Positions 44,556-57,700 of a stretch of DNA of 64,000 nucleotides are shown here, in pieces. The first letter of the stretch is position 1, and each line of letters begins with the position of its first letter. The stretch lies in the NCBI RefSeq assembly GCF_963678635.1, contig NC_087065.1:40547430-40611429 (forward strand), in the 5' to 3' direction. This DNA comes from Symsagittifera roscoffensis (lineage: Eukaryota; Xenacoelomorpha; Acoela; Convolutidae). The notes beneath the pieces are model-generated. The model was not told the DNA's origin. It saw only the letters and a list, made by a program, of their open reading frames with translations, and made no database searches. The position numbers were made by a program, and so were the translations under genes.

Positions 44556-47500
44556 AAACAGATGCTTTCGTTTTTATCATATGTGAGGATTAATTTTTTC
44601 TTAAAAAATTACTAAAGTTTCCCAGAAAAATTGTTTTATTGCTTCCCAAATAAATCATTTTTTGAAGTTTCTATGTTCTGGTTTCGCGGGATCTTGCAAT
44701 TGATTAGTTTAAAAGTGAAAATAAACTAATTCCAGTCAGTGTTCGAAGAAAATTTTTGATTTTCTAAATTATCTTCAGTTAAATCAGCAGCATTAATTTA
44801 GGAACACTCTTTGAAAAACAAATTGAGGTTACTTGGGTTTTGGTTAATTGGTTTTTGATCCACATTGGGACAAAACGAACAGATTTTTTTAAGCATGAGT
44901 GTTTAATTCGGACCAAAACTGACATTTGAAGTCCAGGTTTTTAACAAAAAAACTCACACCCAAATGAGGATAACAACTGTCTGAGCAAAAATGTAAAAAA
45001 ATTTTCTTGCTATAGTTTTCTGAAAAAATTGGGGGCTTCAAATATTGCCAATGTGGCCTTGTTCTGGATTATTTTAATGCACGCTCATTAAGACTTACCA
45101 ATGAAGCTGAGATTATAACGCGAAATATTTACACAATGCAAATTTCAGATCGCTAAAAACTTTATTGAACTGAGGCAAATTAATTGGGCATATTGCATTC
45201 CATCTAATTTAAACTCAAAATTTAGGTTTCGATTTGATTAGCCCTACATTTATAGTGTATCAGAAATCTTTTCATCAGAAACTTTCCGAGACCAGCTATC
45301 CGAGACCAGCCCTTCTGTTTTGTTTTCTTGATTTGTACTTCAACTTTCACAATTAATTCTGATTCCATAGCATATTTCCAGATTTTCTGTTTCTATTCTG
45401 GGCGTGGATTTTACATCCAGACAAACTTTAGGTCTATATATTTGCAAATATATTTGAAACATTTTGCAAAATAGTTATGCTCCACTTTGAAAAAGTTTTA
45501 TCTGCAAATTATTTTTTCGTGATACAAAAGGACATTTCATAACGCCTTGTAATAAAAGTTCAAAAATTGTTTTATTAAAAAAACTTGGAAATGTTCATTA
45601 GATTTTAAGTTTTAAGAAGGCAGGCTTGTTTTAAGTCAAGTATTAAAAAAATAAAAATATATGGGGACAAACGGGTTATAGAGTAGAATCTACCATCAAA
45701 AACTTTCTCAAGGCGGCGGATTTTCGAAAAAAATTTAAACAATTTGCCGACTTTTTTTCTAGGTCGACCAAACTGATTTTCTGTATTTTGACGAAACTAT
45801 TAGACAAAAAAAAACGTATTTTGACAACAATTTAGCGACGCTGGCAATTTTTTCAAAAAAAACACAGTACAAAAATGCCGTTATTGGGCGTGAGGCGACA
45901 ATTGGTACCAGGCGACAAATCGTAACAAGCGGCAATTCGTAACAAGCGGCAATTCGTAACAAGCGGCAATTCGTAACAAGCGACAATTCGTAACAGTCGT
46001 AGATTAGCCGGGAAACACTGATTGAATTGAACATTGCCATCTAAAATTTTACTAAAGTCACCTTCGGCGCCAAAACTTACTAGTTTTGAGGTGAGCGCGC
46101 GCGCGCCAAAACGCGACTTTTTGGTCAACAATTTCAAAAAAGTGGCTAAAAACTCTTTTTCAAAAATTTGACTGCGGCACAGAAAGTTTGGTCAAAATAG
46201 GGCTTATATAGTGATTTGGGAGAACTCAGAAAATCAATTTAGTCGACAAAAAAAAGTTTTTAAAATTCCGGTCCCCCCCCCCCCCCCCCCCGAGAAAATC
46301 CTAGATCCCCTACTGCTTATTACAAAGAAAAGTTTAGCTTTTCCCATGTCAGCTGGTATAATATAGTGGAAAGTTCTGTCAGGAAATTCAACTTTTTAAT
46401 CTTACAGTAATAATTGCACCATTAAACCACCCGCTGTCGATTTTGTCACTATTTTCAAATTAGCAAGCAATTGTTAAGTAACTTTGAGCCTCAATTCAGA
46501 AAAATAACTGTTTTTAAAAGCAATTTGCGAGCCTGGTCAATTTGGTCGCTGCTTATAGACTTAACTGGGAGTATTCATTTAGAATGCTACACGACCCTAT
46601 TTTGGTCACAAGAAGTTGCTGTTTGTACCTCTATTGTAGCGTGATGGCATTACCTGACCATTTTTTGGTCATAAAAGTTAAAACGCCGGTCATAAAACGT
46701 AAAACATAAAAAGTACTCATTTCCATCGAACATTGATAAAGATAAAATATAGCACAAATTTAACAATATAGCTTGTCATTTCAAGCGTATTTTATTGCAG
46801 TTTAATTTGCAAGGCCATGTAGAGCAATGAATTGTAGATAAGTGTCTCGCCGACATATGTTTGATTTCTGGGCTGTAATCCTTGAAACTACGTTTAATCA
46901 AACGACGTTCTTTTACGTTTCACTGGACCTTTTTCAGACTAAAATTGGACACCAGAGTCGAAACTGATTTTGATGTTAAGCTATCTGAACTATTTTGACG
47001 CCAGGAACCGTTGGTCGTGGAAACTCTTGATCAAAGTAGCAATTCCACTCCAAACTGCGCTTTGATTTTCGAAAACTATTTCCCAAGCTTTGCAAATTTA
47101 GTACCAAGTTATGTGGCCCTTTCTATGAACAAATCTAGACAAGCATTATGCATTTTGTCGGAAGGAAAACATTTAGTTCATTCTTGAAACTTTCAAAAAC
47201 AGTGTGCTTTTATTAGTCGTAAAATTGGCATTATAGTACAAAATTTAACGGAAAATGTGGCGTTTTAAAAATGTTTGGATCTTTTTAACTTCCCCACAGT
47301 ACCTAGTATTAAATTGCCACCCCTATAATGAAATAATTCAAATAAGCATATGTGAATTTTAAACCTAGTAACGAATCTACCCCTTTTGCAAAAGGCGGGG
47401 AAAAAGATCTAAATATTTGAACAATTTTGGCTAATACAATTTTGGCTAATTTTGGAGTTAATACATCAAAATCACAAAGATCTTTTGCATCCTGGTGAAA

Positions 47501-48970
47501 AAAGACATGGTTAAATGGTTGTTTGATGTGCTTGCAAGCTAACGCCACATTTTTTCAACCAATAATGTTACCGCGAACATTTTTCCGTTTCCATTTTTAC
47601 AAGCCATTTTTTCCAACATGTAGAGATTAACTGTGTCTACCAACCATTTTTTATATCCATGAAGCTTAAAACGTGTAGAATATAAACAACATGTGCGCTT
47701 TTACTTCAGTAGTATTTTATCTGCATGTTGCAGTGGTCCCAATATATTCGGATTCTGCGCTGACATTTCCGTGAAAAATACTAGTTATCATAGCTCTCTC
47801 TGAAATGGGAAATTGCACCACGGACAAATAAATAGCAGAAGATTGATACGTTTCTTACCTACCCCTGCCCTGCTTATTTCTTTTTCTCCCTTTTCTTTCA
47901 CTACCGTCTGATTCATACGTGCAACTTCGATATCCCACGCAACCAACAAGTAGAAGACTTACAGTCCCCCATAAGTATAGATATAAAGCACCAGTGCCTT
48001 AAATTTGCCCTTGTGCTAAATAACATTACCCCCATTTCCAAGCTGTTTTCGCTCAAACTTGACATTTAACGTTGGTTTTATTTCGACATGGATCGCTCGT
48101 TTCACGAAATGTTTCAGCGCCACGGGATCTTGCGTGCCATTTATACAGAAAAAAGATAAACAATTCAAAATTTGCCCTAAGTACTCGAAATTTGTACGTC
48201 TTGAGCATGTTTTGAATTAAATTACAAGTCATATATCATTTCAATTCTTCTGTTTGTCTTACCGAACTTGTTCCCAAGTTTTGAAGGAAGTCTAATCAAG
48301 TTTGAATTTTGGATTTTCTCTACATTTTCGACCACTGTCCACTCCTTTGCATTGTGTCATAGTGATTAGACAAATCTTGCCTTAATTAGATTTAAACTTG
48401 TTAAATAGAGTAATGTCAGATTTAACTTCTAAACCAGCTCTCAAATATTAAATTTGAGAATTTTTTTGAAATCAAGAAAAAGGACTCTCTGATCAAGCAG
48501 AAACTCGTTTTGAAGCATCGGTGATTCTTTGTGATTAAGAAAAATTCTTAGACAAATATTTCAGAAAACTTGAACAATTACCGGCTTTTTTCTTGCCCAT
48601 CTGTTTGACATCTACAATGGGTTGAAATAATTTTACCAAGGTCAAGCGCCGAAAGTGATTTATATTATGAGTTACATGTTAAAGTTAAGATAAAGCTGAT
48701 CTGCCAACAGGATTTGAGAAGCTCTGAATTGGCAAATTTACTTGCCCTTTATCCAGTTTTTTTCCTTCCGCTTTCTCATTTTTGGCGACAGTGAGCAAAC
48801 AAAGGGGCCTTTTTATTAATTGATTCCATATCTTTGATCTGTGCCGTGTTACTGAATTTATCTTTGATACTTTTCTTGGGAACCAAAACGTTGTTGCGCA
48901 AGCTCCGATGGCAGACTCTTCACTTCGAGACATAGTCGACCTTGAGAGTCCGTGGTGAGATACCATTCAA
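44556..48970. other. Long gene-poor region with repeat fragments
   Basis: Contains a rearranged MITE of the CAGGGGCGGAT family at about 45710-46312, 17-bp tandem repeats at 45894-45995 inside it, and a C-run at 46273-46291. No exon could be supported, although a missing upstream exon of the 51.7 kb gene might lie here. Confidence 0.45.
45894..45995. repeat. Tandem repeat, 17-bp period, about five copies
   Basis: Unit GTAACAAGCGGCAATTC repeated with small changes (GCGACAA at the edges). No spacers, so not a CRISPR array. Confidence 0.92.
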
Positions 48971-49885
48971 ACAAGACTGCTCGTATCAAGGCGGTGCCCT
49001 GACTGTTCCGGCCTGCCTTTTAAACTCAGCAGAATAGTGTTCGCCCTGAAAACAGTTCATGAATTTATATATATTTAAAAAAAACAAGCGTTGAAAAAAT
49101 TCATTTGTTTAAGTTTGAGCCTAGGAAAAAAATTTTTGGGCGATATACAAAAATGTCAAAAAAAGCTAGTTAAAATTTTAAAAATAGTTTGGAGAGGAAA
49201 ACTAGCCAGAGAACATTATTCAGTCACTTCCGGTAAATACGACCCAGTGTTCCGACTACAGGAGTCATAACAAAGAAAAAATCATAAAACAAGGGTAAAG
49301 TTTTCCGAACTATTTTTATTAATTCGGACAAAGATTTTTTTCGGGCTAACAACTAGTTTAACAAAAACAGTTGAATCAGTTGACGTCTGCTCTGATGCAA
49401 CAACCGGCACCAAATATTTTTTGAGCATGTCTGCTTTCTAAATGGCCGTTCAATTTGAACTTTTGTTGTTGCCTTTAAGCAGTCATTATTAACATTATTT
49501 CAGTCAAAAAATATTTCACCTGTCATCTTTTTTCATGAAGTTATGGGGGTTTAAAGATTGCCATTTTGGCCAATTTGGGACAATTAACGCGCGATATGTT
49601 TCGCGCTACTAACCCGTCTTAAAAACCCGTCTTAAAAATTGTTGCAAATTGGTTAAAAGAAGCTTATTAACCATAATTGATTTGTTATAAGGAGTAAAAT
49701 CTTTTCTTTTGTGTTTTATATGAGATTTGAGGGGATGATTTTTGCAAAAAAAACTTCAAATTTTAGAAGAAAAAAAAATTTCCTTTCATTTCATTACATT
49801 TATTTTTTTAAAGTTATTACTGCTCTATAAACCTTTAAAGGCAGTCGGAACACTCAGGGCTTCGCCCTGATACGAGCAGTCTTGT
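48971..49885. mobile_element. Foldback element, ACAAGACTGCTCG family
   Basis: Ends are inverted: ACAAGACTGCTCGTATC on the left and GATACGAGCAGTCTTGT on the right, with inner TGTTCCG motifs also inverted. Non-coding, 915 bp; the right arm is better preserved. Confidence 0.75.
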
Positions 49886-51195
49886 CTTTTTTTTTATCGC
49901 TGATGAATTACGGGTTTTTCACTTTAGCACTTCTTTGGCTCAATTTTTTTACTGATGTAAAATCTGTTTCCTCGTGGTTTGTCATTTGAAGGGCCAAAAT
50001 ACTTTTATTTTACATTTGTACTTTTGGAGGTAAAACACCTTGAGTTTTGAATTTTTTTGTAGTTCGAAAGCTTTTGCAGCCTTATTTTTGGCTCATTACT
50101 TGCCTCTCCAAGTATTGTTTTGTTTGCTCAGTTACTGTTTGATGAACATTTTAAAATTTTTTAATCAAATTCTGGCAATTGGGCTGGTCAGTATCATTTC
50201 TCAAATTCAACGGCCTTTGGGACAAATGTAAAACAATGATTGTTTTTTTTTCAATATTTTTCTTCAAATAAGTGTCTTGTCCTACTTTTGTCGGCTAGTT
50301 TCCGCTCTTATTTTGTTGTATGGCAAGTAGTGGGAAGCTCCGCTTTGCCTGTGTTTGAAAATAGGCTTATGACTGAAAAAACTTTAAAATGCAGCCATAA
50401 CGATCCTGTGACAGCTCTTTAACTTGTCTGAAGTTGCATGATCAAATCCGCATGTCCAGACTATAGTTCTTTATCACTCTTTAAGCGTCGTTGCAACATA
50501 TATGGTTTCAAATATTTAAAAAAAATAAGAAACCAAAAAAATATGCATGACATGAATCAGTAATAACAGTCTTTTCTGTATCGGAGTCTAGTTTTTGCGG
50601 CGATGGATTCCTCTGTATATTCTGAGCCACAGAGAGCAAAAACACAAAAGAATAATTTCCATGGTTTAAATTTTGTCGGTTAGGGTTCGCTTCTTTGTTT
50701 TGTGTCTTTTTTTGCTCATAAAATAAGTAAATAAGTTTTCATCACAAGTATAAATCTTTTTGGGCTGCGTTTCGGGTATGTTCCAAGTTGTCTCAAAAAT
50801 TGCTACATTTCGTCTGCAAAATAGTCAAAACTATTGAAGCGTGAGATCTGTATACATTTTAAAAGCAAATTTGTCCAATAACATTTTCAAAAAAAAACGT
50901 TCTAATTTTTTTTTGCAGAAATTTTTTGAATTTTCGAAGTTTTTGGCTCTTAAAATGGCGCTAAAAATTGCCCGAAACCTTTTTTTACTCGAAAAAAGTT
51001 AGACTTTCACGGCTTATATCAAGGTTAATTAAGCTAGTGTAAGCCTGCACGCTCACTTATTGGCTCGAAATTAGACCAAAAACCATAAATTTCAAACCGG
51101 TTTTTCTCAATATTGAGAAAAATTTTTTTCAAAAGTCGAACAAATCACGGCTGAAAGGGCTTTATCACTCGGCTAATTTTAATGATTATTTGTGG
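49886..51195. other. Intergenic or upstream intron; repeat fragments only
   Basis: A fragment of the GAAGCTCCGCTT hairpin repeat lies at about 50330-50345, and a dispersed repeat at about 51030-51195 matches 61.65-61.8 kb in inverted orientation. No exon is recognised. Confidence 0.45.
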
Positions 51196-51616
51196 CAGGG
51201 GCGGATCTAGGATTTTCTCGAGGGGGGGGGGCGGCGGATTTTCAAAAAAAAATTCGAAAATTTTGTCGACCTTTTTCTTTAGGCCGACCAATTTGATTTT
51301 CTGAGCTCTCCCTAAGTACTAAAAAAAGACCTTGTTGGCGAATTTCCAGCGCCGCATGCTAACTTTTGAAAAAACAGGCCAAAAAAGCGTTTTTAGGCAC
51401 TTTTTGACCCAAAAAATCGCATTTTCTCGGCGCGCGCTCCTCCCTCAAAAGTATATATTGGCGGCGCCAAAAGCGCCTTTAGAAAAATTTTAGGGTCTGT
51501 CAGCCAAAAATGGATATCTCAAAATAGTTCAAAGAGGGGACCCTTTGGGTCGACAGGGGTTCGAACTCCTAAGGGAGGGGGCGTCCGCCCCCCCCCCCCC
51601 CCTTAATCCGCCCCTG
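51196..51616. mobile_element. hAT-like MITE, CAGGGGCGGAT family, best copy
   Basis: 421 bp. Ends CAGGGGCGGATCTAGG and AATCCGCCCCTG are inverted. Perfect 8-bp target duplication ATTTGTGG (51188-51195 and 51617-51624). Non-coding; contains the GTCGACC element and G- and C-runs. Both an 8-bp duplication and a CAGGGG-type terminus fit the hAT superfamily. Confidence 0.88.
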
Positions 51617-51711
51617 ATTTGTGGTACCTGATTTTGCGTGGAAAAAAACCTCCTCATTTTTCAAATGTTCGGAACAATAATTCAATACATGACATGTGCT
51701 GTGCTTATTAG

Positions 51712-54700
51712 TTTCATCCTGGACTTCTGGACGGAGGATGTGCTGCGTCTCTTTAACATATCACAGGACCTCTACCGGGTCATCAAGGCTGCCATCCTGC
51801 AGTTCTATTCGCCAGGCATCCAGAAGGAGAAACTGGATTACAACTGCATCAACTTCAAACTCAACGGGTCAGCCCTTTTAATGAATACTCCATTCGTACT
51901 TAAGTTCAGTTTATCACTCTACTTTTGCACACTCCGATTGTTTCACTCCCTTTTTCTCAATCTCAAAGCTGTTGATCCCAATTCGTTGAACCCCAGCTCA
52001 TATTCATTCAATGTTAAGCCCGCGTGTTTTTGCTCCACGATTGTCACTAACAAGTTGAAGTTCTCCTACTGTATCCAATTATCCGCATGTAATCATGTAG
52101 TCTTCTTAAAAAATAGATGCCCAATTTAGCGTGATGCGAGTACAATCATTTACAGAGCGCATTTATTTGAGCCAACCAGTTTCTCGTCTATCATTGTAGA
52201 GAAGTTAAGTTCTGAAATAGATCTAAGCCGATCTAAGAAAATCTCAAAATAAATTCGATACTTATCAGTCAAAAGCTAATATTGTTAAGTTAAAACTGCT
52301 GTTACCTCTTACAACTTCAAAAAAGTCTTTAAAAATTAATTTGCTTTTTGCGCTAACGACATAAGGAACGCTTAGATAAATGTCTCCTCACAGGTATCCG
52401 TTCGCGTACAGCAAGCCCGTGTTTGTGAAGCGGGACGACCACAAGATCTTCTGCGACACCCTGTGTCAGATGCTGCAGAACCTCTCGTTCGTAGGGTGGG
52501 AGGCATCTATGGCACTCAATCTCAACTCATGCAACACCCTCTCTTCCATATTCTTCAAGAGGTCAGTCGCAACATTCTGCTCTTATTGTCCGAAGATTAA
52601 TCTACCTCAATCAGTGTCTGTCTAAACCGAAAGCGCTTATTGCATCATCAATGTCATTTGACAATCAGCGGAAATAGGGACAGTCAAACTGTAAAAATAA
52701 ATAATAGCGAACATATACTTTTCATGTTCTATACGATATCATACGGCAGTGGGTACTATTTGCTTTAAAAAAAACAGACCAAAGGGGTTGTCTCAATCCT
52801 AGAATGTCTCAATGTGTAAAACAGGTCGGACTCGGAGGAGCACAAGGTGTACAGTGCTGTTAATCTGTACATGTCCAACAAGATGCAGCTGATCAACTGC
52901 AGTGACGAGGTGTTCACAGCTGTGCTGCAGTGTTGTCGCAAGATGTGGTCACCCGGGGTCACCACAACGGGTGCGAAAATCATTTTTTAAACATTTGTTA
53001 AAAGGCATTACTAAACTATCAAGTAATCTTATTCGACGATCATTTGTCACAGGAGTATAATATCAAATTGGCATTACCACCCCCTCCCACTTTGGGTTTA
53101 TATCGATCTACTTGATTTGAATGCCCGAATTTTAAAAACAGTAGAATATGAAAATAATTTGAAAAATTACTTAAAAACTTCAATACGCTCAAATTAACTG
53201 TCACATAGTTTTTTCAGACTCTGGTCGTTTCTCGGACGCCTCCCTGTCCAACTCGTTCACCATCCAACTGGGCAAGACACCCTGGGAGAGCAGCAACAAG
53301 GCCTCCTCCACCGACTGTGCTCTGTTGATGATGGAGCTGTTCACCTGTCTCAGATGCATGGGACTCAACTTCGAGTTCGCTTGTCATCTGTCGAACAACG
53401 CACAACAAACACTCATATTCTCAAAGGTCACTTTAATGTTATATTTTCTAAAGTTTTCCGCCGCGAGTTTGGACAAAAACCATATAAAAATGAGACAAAA
53501 AGGAACAAAATTAAGTCATGGTTTCGCCTATTTATTTTGACGTTGTCTTAAACGTATACATACTAATGCTTAAATTCATTTGTCAGTATAATTAAAAAAG
53601 TTAATCAGATTTGTTTTTGAGGTGACTGTGACAAAAGTTGTGTTTAAGAAAGTGGCCATCACAAATAGTTGTGTTGAGAGGGATCTGATGACGTCACAAT
53701 TCAACTCTTCAGCTGGACTGTGTGCCTTCAACTTCTCCCACCACAACAGACTGGAACTGGTGATGGCTCCGAAGGAGTTGGAGGACTTGGTCACCGACAT
53801 CATAACCAACCACGAATTCCAGACCACAAACATACAGAGTTAGATCTTCAACCACTACTGTTATATATAATGTACAAGGTTTAAATCACGCCCAATCACT
53901 CACAAGGGAAGGACCAACGCACGAACTCTCCAGATCTTTTTAGTTTAGCAGAGATGATTTATCAGTACGACGCGCACACGTTGGTAGTATAAGGGGTCGG
54001 TTATTTGAAGGTAATTACACGATTTCTGAAAGAGCCATAAAACCAGCAATTGATAAAAAAAATAAGTCCTCTCATATCATTTGAAACCGCCATGTAAAAA
54101 ACAAGAAATTATGCCCTAAACGAGCACTGAAAATTCCAGATTCATCGAGTTCCATTTGCTAACGCATTCTTAACATTCTTAGACAGACATTGCTTCAGGT
54201 TCTGAGCGCATCAACGCTGCCTCGCAGGTGTTCAAACTGAACAGCAAACCGTGGAACCCACCAGTAGAGCCAGAAGTGGTTCTACTGGTCAACAACATCG
54301 TCAACAATACCTGGTCACAACTGGGGTGGCAGTCACTGGTAATAGAAATCATTTCTCTTACAAAGCCAAAGCAACTAAATAAACTACATTACAAACACGT
54401 CATTTTAAACGATATGGCGGAAATTGGCCGCACGCGTCAATCATAGCATGTAATACTTCATCACAATTAAGAAAAATTGATTTCATCAGAGTTCAATTTC
54501 ATCAAATCAATTTCATCAGAGTTCATTGCTTAGTTCCGTGAAAAATTCCATATCGAATTACCCACCCGCTAAGGCAGGGTTGTTTGGTTGTCTGGCATTG
54601 CTACAGTATTTATTTCAAATTAGTTTTCCAATGGTTAAAGTAAACTACTCTGCGACGAATTGTTGCTTTTTGAAATGTTACCAATAGTCGCAGCCATCTG

Positions 54701-57700
54701 CGACGAGTTGCCGCCTCACAATTTTTTTTAAAAAACTAAGGCACACATAAGCGTAAAAAATGCTTGAAACATCATCCAGTGTGAAAACTAAATCAATTTG
54801 AGAGCGTACATTTTCAGTTAAGTTTATCTCGAGTCAAATCTAAGGTGAAAGTTATAAGCGTATGCTTCAGGTGTCCCTCGACATATCTAGGATAGGGAAC
54901 AGCAACACCTCACTGCTCCTCATGGAGAAAGACGAGTTCTGGAAACCCTCCAGTATATGCTGCGTTTACTTCCACGTACGTTGTTTCAATGTTCATATCT
55001 ACAGGGTGTTTTAAAAACACGTTTTTTATGAATCCTCTCTCATTTCACAAATATTTTGGGCTAATGAATCCACTTTTTTGCAACAGGCAGCAAAAATTAG
55101 CCAATTTCTTTTGATGTAATTTTGTAAGGTGGATTATATTTTGTTCCACGTATGTTTTCGTTGTTCGCCGAACTTTCACTGCATTCAGTTTCGAACAAAA
55201 TCCTATAGTGCTAATTTAATATAACCAAACAAAACAATCTAAAGCAAAATTTTCTCTCAAATTTGGTTAACTTTGGACAAAAAGTTGACGAGGGGAAAAA
55301 ATCCTTTAGAATTTTACTAACATCTTTTGAGAAAATCATACAGCAATAAAAAATACGGGTTCAAAATTAAGTAAAACAGTGAAAATTGATGTAATAATAA
55401 CTGAAATTGAGCCCGCTCTCATTTTGTTACAAATTTTTTACACATTTTGATTCTCGGAGAAGCAAGCACCTAGTACAAATCAGCCCGACTGCAAATTGAG
55501 TTGGCTTTTGGAGTAGTATGATATTCTTGAGACTTTCTATCACAAGTTTTATAAGCATTTTAAATATTCAGTTCTGATTAGCTGATCACATTTGTTCCAT
55601 GTATCATCCAGCAAGCCATATATCTAGAAAAAAATGTTCACTGTAACACAGAGGCGACGCTGCAATTCGCAAATTCTTTAAAGAGTGAGAAAATTCAAAA
55701 ATAGAAACAAGACTGCTCGTATCAGGGCAAAGCCCTGAATGTTCCGACTGCCTTTTAAGGTTTATAGAGCAGTAATAACTTTTAAAAAAAGTATTAAAAA
55801 TGAAATTAAAACTGAGATTTTGTTTAGCTTTAGCTTGTGCGTCCAATGGCAAAAATAACTTGTATTTTGTTTGTGCAATCACAACTTGAAAAAACTCAAA
55901 AATAATTTGACTGCTTCAAATTGTTTGGCGTTAATAATGGATTCATACTTTGATTTTTAGTTATCCGAAACAACAAATTAGCTATTTAGATTCTGATTGA
56001 TTAATTCACTGCGATAAATCATGGTAACCTTAAAATAAGATTAGTACACAGTATCGAAGCAAAAAAAAACATCAAATAAATTTTCCTAAATGTTTGTTAT
56101 GTTTGTCCTAAATGCGATTTAAATTGAGAGATGCTGGAAAACACACTTACCAATGAAAATAATGATTTGAAAAAAAACAAGACTGCTCATATCAGAGCGA
56201 ATCCCTGAATATTCCGACTGCCTTTTAAGGTTTCAGGAGCAGTAATAACCAAAAAAATATAAAGTAAAAAAACGAAAAAATTTTTTTTCTTCTGAAAATC
56301 GAAATTTTTTATGAAACTCATCCCCCTACACGCCATATTAAACACGAAAGGATAGATTTCGCTCCTTGTAACAAATCAATTAAGGCAAATAAGCTTCTTT
56401 CAACCAATTTGGAACGATTTCTAAGACGAATTAAATATCTGCTTACGCTGTAATCGCGCGTTAATTGTCCCAAATTGGCCAAAATGGCAATCTTTAAACC
56501 CATAACTTTACAAAAAACGATCACAGGTGAAATATCTTTTAAAATTTAAGCTCAGGACAACAATACCTTTGAATGATATAATTCCGTTAAAAATAGCTAG
56601 TTAAAAAGTCGAAATTTGTCTGAAGAATAAACCCTCCCCTAGCACAAATATTCCGTTACTTTCGTATCGAAAGTCGGAACAGTTATCAGGCGTTAACTAA
56701 GCAGACAGTACTTGGGAAGAACACCATTGAACCAAAAACAAACTCGGTACTCCCAATTTTTACTCCCTTCCCTCAACACGATTGAAAATAAACTCTAAGT
56801 CATTCAAACGACGATTTATGAGGTTAATTAACTAAAATAATATAGGACGAACCATTCAAGCTGCTGAAACTTTAAAGCAAAAAACGAGAAGTATTGGCTT
56901 AAAAAAAAGAGTTGGATTATAAACCAACACTAAAACAAAATTGAAAACATCCATCAAGCATTGAAACAACCATTGAATACATGCTCAAAACAGCTGCTGG
57001 CCAGACATTTTTTTCGATTTGATAATTCTTGGTAGAAGTAGGCGTTACATAGAGGCAAAACAAAGTTTTTAACGGAAAAAGTCTAGTGCTCGATTACAAG
57101 ACACTTGCTCACGCACGTGTAATACTGCAATCTGAACACCCTGCAATGCTTAGGAGTACTTTTCTTGTCTAGTTCATTAGAAAGAAAAATTTTAGCATAT
57201 CAAATAATTGACAATATAGACCATTATCAAGCACTGATTCGTGCGCTTTATACCTGTTGCCGAAAGTAAGCGCAGCCAATCGAAGCGTAGCAAGCGTTAG
57301 CCCCTCGCCTATGTTTCTTCACATCCCAGTCACGCGCTTTAGTGAATGAAATATTCCTTTTCCTGTGTACTTCACATACATGTTTGGTGCGCGCAATCTT
57401 TTCTTTCTCCTTAGAATTCACATTGGCGGCGACAGCAGAGTCGAAATGGTTTTCAATACTTAATGAAAAAATTTGCGTCTCACTAAGAACTAATGCGCGC
57501 GAATTGAGTCGTTGCGTACGCGCTTTGGATGCTAACTGGAAGTTCACAAAGATACTAACTGGAAGCACACAAATTTATCATTTTTAAAATTACAACCCAA
57601 AAATACACCCCATTAGCATGCAAGTACGGGTACAAACGAGTTTTGAACTTTTCATCTCTAAAATTTTAGAATTTTTAATGAAAATTGTGAAATCGTTCAT

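Noticed and set aside
45894-45995. Possible CRISPR-like array
   Set aside because: Direct 17-bp tandem units without spacers, in a eukaryotic genome.
48685-48966. 93-codon minus-strand open frame beside the 48.97 kb foldback
   Set aside because: No motif, no splice context and no family resemblance; kept as unassigned sequence.
57248-57568. 106-codon minus-strand open frame
   Set aside because: Lies in the spacer of the long foldback in intron 7; composition without domain features and overlapped by an equally open plus-strand frame.
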